Source of the DNA: Clostridiaceae bacterium
GTDB lineage: Bacteria > Bacillota > Clostridia > Oscillospirales > QAMX01
Assembly (NCBI GenBank): GCA_018384365.1
Contig: JAHAYX010000034.1
Span: 1-37,044, forward strand
Direction of reading: 5' to 3'
Length of the DNA stretch: 37,044 nucleotides
Of this stretch, positions 34,903 through 37,044 are shown in pieces. A program made the translations under genes and the position numbers. Position 1 is the stretch's first letter. Each line of letters opens with the position of its first letter. The notes below the pieces were generated by a model that was given only the letters and a program-made list of their open reading frames with translations, was not told where the DNA came from and made no database searches.

Positions 34903-35316
34903 TTATTTTTCGGTCATGATTCCCCAGCGGATGCCAAATTTATCGACAAATACCACACGGCAGGTGCTGTATGGCGTTTCCTGTATCGGATAAATGGTCT
35001 GGCTTCCTTCCCGCAGCACTTCATAGGCCCGCTCGACCTCCTCTTTTGTATCATACATGACCGTGAGGAAGTTGGTATAGCAGGTGGTGAAGTCGATATC
35101 CACGTGATCGCTCATGATGATCCGTATATCGCCCAGAAGAAGCTCGGCATGGTAAATCCAATCCTTCTGGTCTTCTGTCAGAAGCGGATTGTATGCGGGA
35201 TCGTCGGCTTCCCGATAGGAAAGCAGGCAGTTGATTTTCCCACCGAACGCCTTTTCATACAGATGAATGGCCTCCCGGCAGCCGCCGGCAAAGTTCAAAG
35301 TCGGCACAATTTCCAT
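34903..35316 (-). CDS. PhnB-like VOC-fold protein
   Basis: This 137-residue protein is of the glyoxalase/VOC superfamily, PhnB-like branch. It begins IVPTLNFAGGCREAIHLYEKAFGG, a hallmark of that branch, followed by WIYHAELLLGDIRIIMSD and ending RVVFVDKFGIRWGIMTEK. The fold carries paired beta-alpha-beta-beta-beta units, and several PhnB-like proteins have lost the metal site; no activity can be assigned. GAGGGAATAAA precedes the ATG on the minus strand. A weak -10-like TATACT lies about 145 bases upstream. The 223 bases between it and the carbamoyltransferase gene hold nothing else that I can support. Confidence 0.88.
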   Translation of the reverse strand: MEIVPTLNFAGGCREAIHLYEKAFGGKINCLLSYREADDPAYNPLLTEDQKDWIYHAELLLGDIRIIMSDHVDIDFTTCYTNFLTVMYDTKEEVERAYEVLREGSQTIYPIQETPYSTCRVVFVDKFGIRWGIMTEK

Positions 35317-35539
35317 TTTATTCCCTCATTTCCCATATTTTTCACTCGCTGAAAGGACGAACCCTCGCGACACTGACAGTATATCGGAAGAAACACGACA
35401 GCTGCTTGTCCTGTTTGCGTGCGAGAAGGAAAAACCTGTGCCATGTTGTTCCTGACAAAACACAGTATAACAAAAAAATTGGCTAATTGCACGTGTTTCG
35501 GGAAAAAACGATATTCCGGTATCTTTGTACACAGCGATG

Positions 35540-36376
35540 TTACATACAGCTCAGGAGATAACAGATGATTGCCTGCTGCACCTCCAGCAGGTGCTTTTTG
35601 AATTCGTACCCCACAAAATAGCTGCTGTCGATCACATCTGCCGCGACCTCTTCGCCCCTGAAAAACGGCGGACACGGATTGACGCAGACACCTGCATTTG
35701 CATGTTTCAGCCGTTCCAACGTTACCTGACAGCCTTTAAAATTTTCACTGGCTGCCGAAGGAATGGAATCCGTACAAATAATATCCTGTCCTGTGAAAGC
35801 CCGGTCTATCTCATAACAGACGTTTGCACCCTCAATTTCATATCCCTTCGGACAACACTGCGTAAAAGGGAAGCCCATCCATTCTGACGCCGCTTTCCAG
35901 GTGTTGCCGATGTTCCCTTTTGGTCCCACAAAAAGGTAGTGCTTTTCGAGATAATCATCATAGCGCTTCGAGAGGGAATACAGGTCAGATAAGATCTCGC
36001 ACGGATGATTGACGGCGGTCATGGCATTGATGATGGGAATATGCGAATATTGTGCCATGTGCGTCAGTAACGACAAATCGGGATGACGGACAATGAGCAT
36101 ATCCGCCCAGTTCTCAAGGTAGCCTATGACGTCGCGAAGGTCTTCCTTTTTATCCAAAGCAACCGGTGGAAATAAAATGGTGTTTCCGCCCAACTGTTGG
36201 ATGCCTTTTTCAAACGAAACGCGTGTTCTGATACTGCTCTCTGGGAAGAACAGGACGATTGTCTTTCCTGAAAGGAGTCTTGCTGCCCCTGCGTTCTGCC
36301 TCAGTTTGTCAGCCAAGGCAAAAATATGTACTGCTTCCTGTCGGGTAAAGTCATTCAAATGTATGAAATGTTTCAT
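35540..36376 (-). CDS. Ornithine-carbamoyltransferase-like protein
   Basis: This 278-residue protein belongs to the aspartate/ornithine carbamoyltransferase superfamily. The carbamoyl-phosphate motif is present as SIRTR at 48-52. The HPxQ block reads HPCE (124-127), the ornithine SMG loop is replaced by CTDSIPSAASEN (201-212), and the HCLP block reads NPCPPFFRGEEV (233-244). It is shorter than typical ornithine carbamoyltransferase (about 310 or more). These changes argue for another amino acceptor. No arginine-pathway gene is nearby. It has its own promoter at 36413-36441. Family membership is firm; substrate is unknown. Confidence 0.85.
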   Translation of the reverse strand: MKHFIHLNDFTRQEAVHIFALADKLRQNAGAARLLSGKTIVLFFPESSIRTRVSFEKGIQQLGGNTILFPPVALDKKEDLRDVIGYLENWADMLIVRHPDLSLLTHMAQYSHIPIINAMTAVNHPCEILSDLYSLSKRYDDYLEKHYLFVGPKGNIGNTWKAASEWMGFPFTQCCPKGYEIEGANVCYEIDRAFTGQDIICTDSIPSAASENFKGCQVTLERLKHANAGVCVNPCPPFFRGEEVAADVIDSSYFVGYEFKKHLLEVQQAIICYLLSCM

Positions 36377-36412
36377 GGCACAACTTCCTGAGGTTTTTCT
36401 GTTGGGATGTCT

Positions 36413-36441
36413 ATTTTATGGAACAGGAACGATTCTGTCAA
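36413..36441 (-). promoter_or_regulatory. Promoter of the carbamoyltransferase gene
   Basis: On the minus strand TTGACA (36441-36436) and TAAAAT (36418-36413) are 17 bases apart, 37 bases upstream of the start codon. This indicates a single-gene transcript. Confidence 0.75.
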
Positions 36442-36645
36442 GTGGGCTGGGATCAAAAAAGGTGAGAACTGTATCGCGTTGCCATGACTTATCGTACTAA
36501 GCTTACAAAATTGGTCCACTTTCTCTAACAAGAAATCAGTCAGACAAACCGGAAGCAGTTCTTTTACCAAGCTTTCAGTACGCCGAGCGCAAAACTATTT
36601 GTATGGAAAGACAAACGAATTCACGCCGAACAAAAAATGGCCTCT

Positions 36646-36703
36646 CTTAAGAGCGTTGACATAAGAAAACAAGCAAGAATCCAGTAAAATCAACGCTTTT
36701 AAG
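36646..36703. repeat. Long inverted repeat at the right border
   Basis: CTTAAGAGCGTTGA (36646-36659) and TCAACGCTTTTAAG (36690-36703) are a 14-base inverted repeat with a single C/T difference, enclosing 30 AT-rich bases. It could be a protein-binding site or an element end. No T-run follows. Confidence 0.45.
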
Positions 36704-36749
36704 GGCAGTGGGCAAACAGGTTAGCTCAAAAATTGAATAACCGAGCGAC

Positions 36750-36783
36750 AAAAGGGATGTTACCGCAAGGCAGCATCCCTTTT
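36750..36783 (+). terminator. Terminator-like hairpin 1 at the right border
   Basis: AAAAGGGATG (36750-36759) pairs perfectly with CATCCCTTTT (36774-36783) around a 14-base loop; the T-run is built into the stem. Confidence 0.6.
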
Positions 36784-36793
36784 CGCATCCCGC

Positions 36794-36831
36794 AACGCCG
36801 CAGATTTTGAAAGAAGTCTGCGGCGTTTTTT
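36794..36831 (+). terminator. Terminator hairpin 2 at the right border
   Basis: AACGCCGCAGA (36794-36804) pairs perfectly with TCTGCGGCGTT (36817-36827), followed by TTTTTT at 36826-36831. It would insulate the last gene from transcription arriving from the left. Confidence 0.8.
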
Positions 36832-36863
36832 CTGCCCAAATCCAGAAAGGAGGCGCAGCCGGA

Positions 36864-37044
36864 ATGTACTTTATGAGCGGTAAAAGCCGCGCATTTGAAA
36901 CGCTCATGCAGGGAAAGCCCGGATTTGACCGGTACGAGAACGGCTGCACCGAGCATGAGGACTGTAACACCTGCCACTTCTACCGTCCGCACTGGAAATA
37001 TCGGTTTTGTGTATATGCCGAGTGTCCGTATGAACCGGGCAGAC
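36864..37044 (+). CDS. Cysteine-rich element protein, truncated by edge
   Basis: The open frame from ATG 36864, with AAAGGAGG at 36846-36853, runs off the right edge after 60 codons. It begins MYFMSGKSRAFETLMQGKPG and carries four or five cysteines in a compact set: CTEHEDCNTCHFYR, then FCVYAECPYE, a likely zinc-binding site. Small proteins with an MxYMSGxxRAF start and this cysteine set recur, from memory, in Clostridial mobile regions; function is unknown. If the window ends were joined, the frame would continue for a few codons to a TGA at 16-18. Confidence 0.6.
   Translation, partial: MYFMSGKSRAFETLMQGKPGFDRYENGCTEHEDCNTCHFYRPHWKYRFCVYAECPYEPGR

Larger units (their letters stand above)
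36442..36863. other. Non-coding border with repeats and terminators
   Basis: No gene can be supported in these 420 bases, which are more AT-rich than the core. They hold an imperfect 14-base inverted repeat (36646-36703) and two terminator hairpins (36750-36783 and 36794-36831). A TTGACA at 36656-36661 has no -10 at normal spacing. The stretch separates chromosomal genes from an element-like gene at the right edge. Confidence 0.5.

Noticed and set aside
36363-36376. Palindrome ATGAAATGTTTCAT at the start of the carbamoyltransferase gene
   Set aside because: It arises from the codons for Met-Lys-His-Phe-Ile and is downstream of the promoter; too short to claim as an operator.
1-37044. CRISPR array, tRNA, rRNA or insertion sequence
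   Set aside because: No regularly spaced repeats, no tRNA-like cloverleaf with CCA-end context, no rRNA signature and no transposase motif were noticed on either strand.

Overview
The window reads as a chromosomal segment of a moderately GC-rich Gram-positive anaerobe in the Clostridia, most like Oscillospirales/Ruminococcaceae. The reasons are the gene order plsX-acpP-rnc-radical SAM-smc-ftsY and rph-rdgB-yhbY-nadD-yqeK-LCP-rsfS-leuS, strong Shine-Dalgarno sites, frequent GTG starts and TTGACA/TATAAT promoters. The assignment is inferred from gene content and order, not from a database search.

Region 1 (1-3535) is accessory, more AT-rich DNA of the kind found in conjugative or phage-like elements. 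It holds a small beta-rich protein, an ImmA/IrrE-type metallopeptidase, a Com-like zinc-ribbon protein, a metallophosphoesterase and an unknown protein, all overlapping or tightly spaced. A separately promoted XRE repressor with a palindrome over its -10 box follows, then a terminator and a small Spo0A-C-like protein.

Region 2 (3536-6763) is a border zone: about 490 bases without a convincing gene, a lipoprotein gene, a second non-coding stretch with a terminator, and an MFS efflux pump. The pump is preceded by a 12-codon leader peptide and two competing hairpins that look like an attenuator.

Region 3 (6889-28716) is one uninterrupted co-directional array of 20 genes with gaps of at most 17 bases. 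It begins at a consensus promoter followed by about 175 bases of foldable leader RNA. It covers tRNA/rRNA modification (trmH family, trmFO), DNA uptake and topology (dprA, topA, smc), phospholipid synthesis (plsX, acpP), RNA processing (rnc, rph, yhbY-like), protein export (ftsY), nucleotide and NAD metabolism (rdgB, nadD, yqeK), cell-wall polymer ligation (two LCP proteins) and translation (rsfS, leuS).

Region 4 (28729-30846) holds rpsU with its own promoter and terminator, then a Na/Pi-cotransporter family gene ending at a bidirectional terminator.

Region 5 (30859-36441, minus strand) holds glutamine-dependent NAD synthase, a LysR regulator, an esterase, a PhnB-like VOC protein, and an ornithine-carbamoyltransferase relative whose substrate-side motifs are altered.

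Region 6 (36442-37044) returns to element-like DNA: a long inverted repeat, two back-to-back terminators and a truncated cysteine-rich gene running off the right edge. The last 7 bases equal the first 7. Joining the two ends would close that gene in frame just ahead of the first gene of the window.

No rRNA, tRNA, CRISPR array or insertion sequence was seen. The most interesting leads are the leader-peptide attenuator before the MFS pump, the switch-like leader RNA ahead of the 20-gene array, the atypical carbamoyltransferase and the relation of the two window ends.
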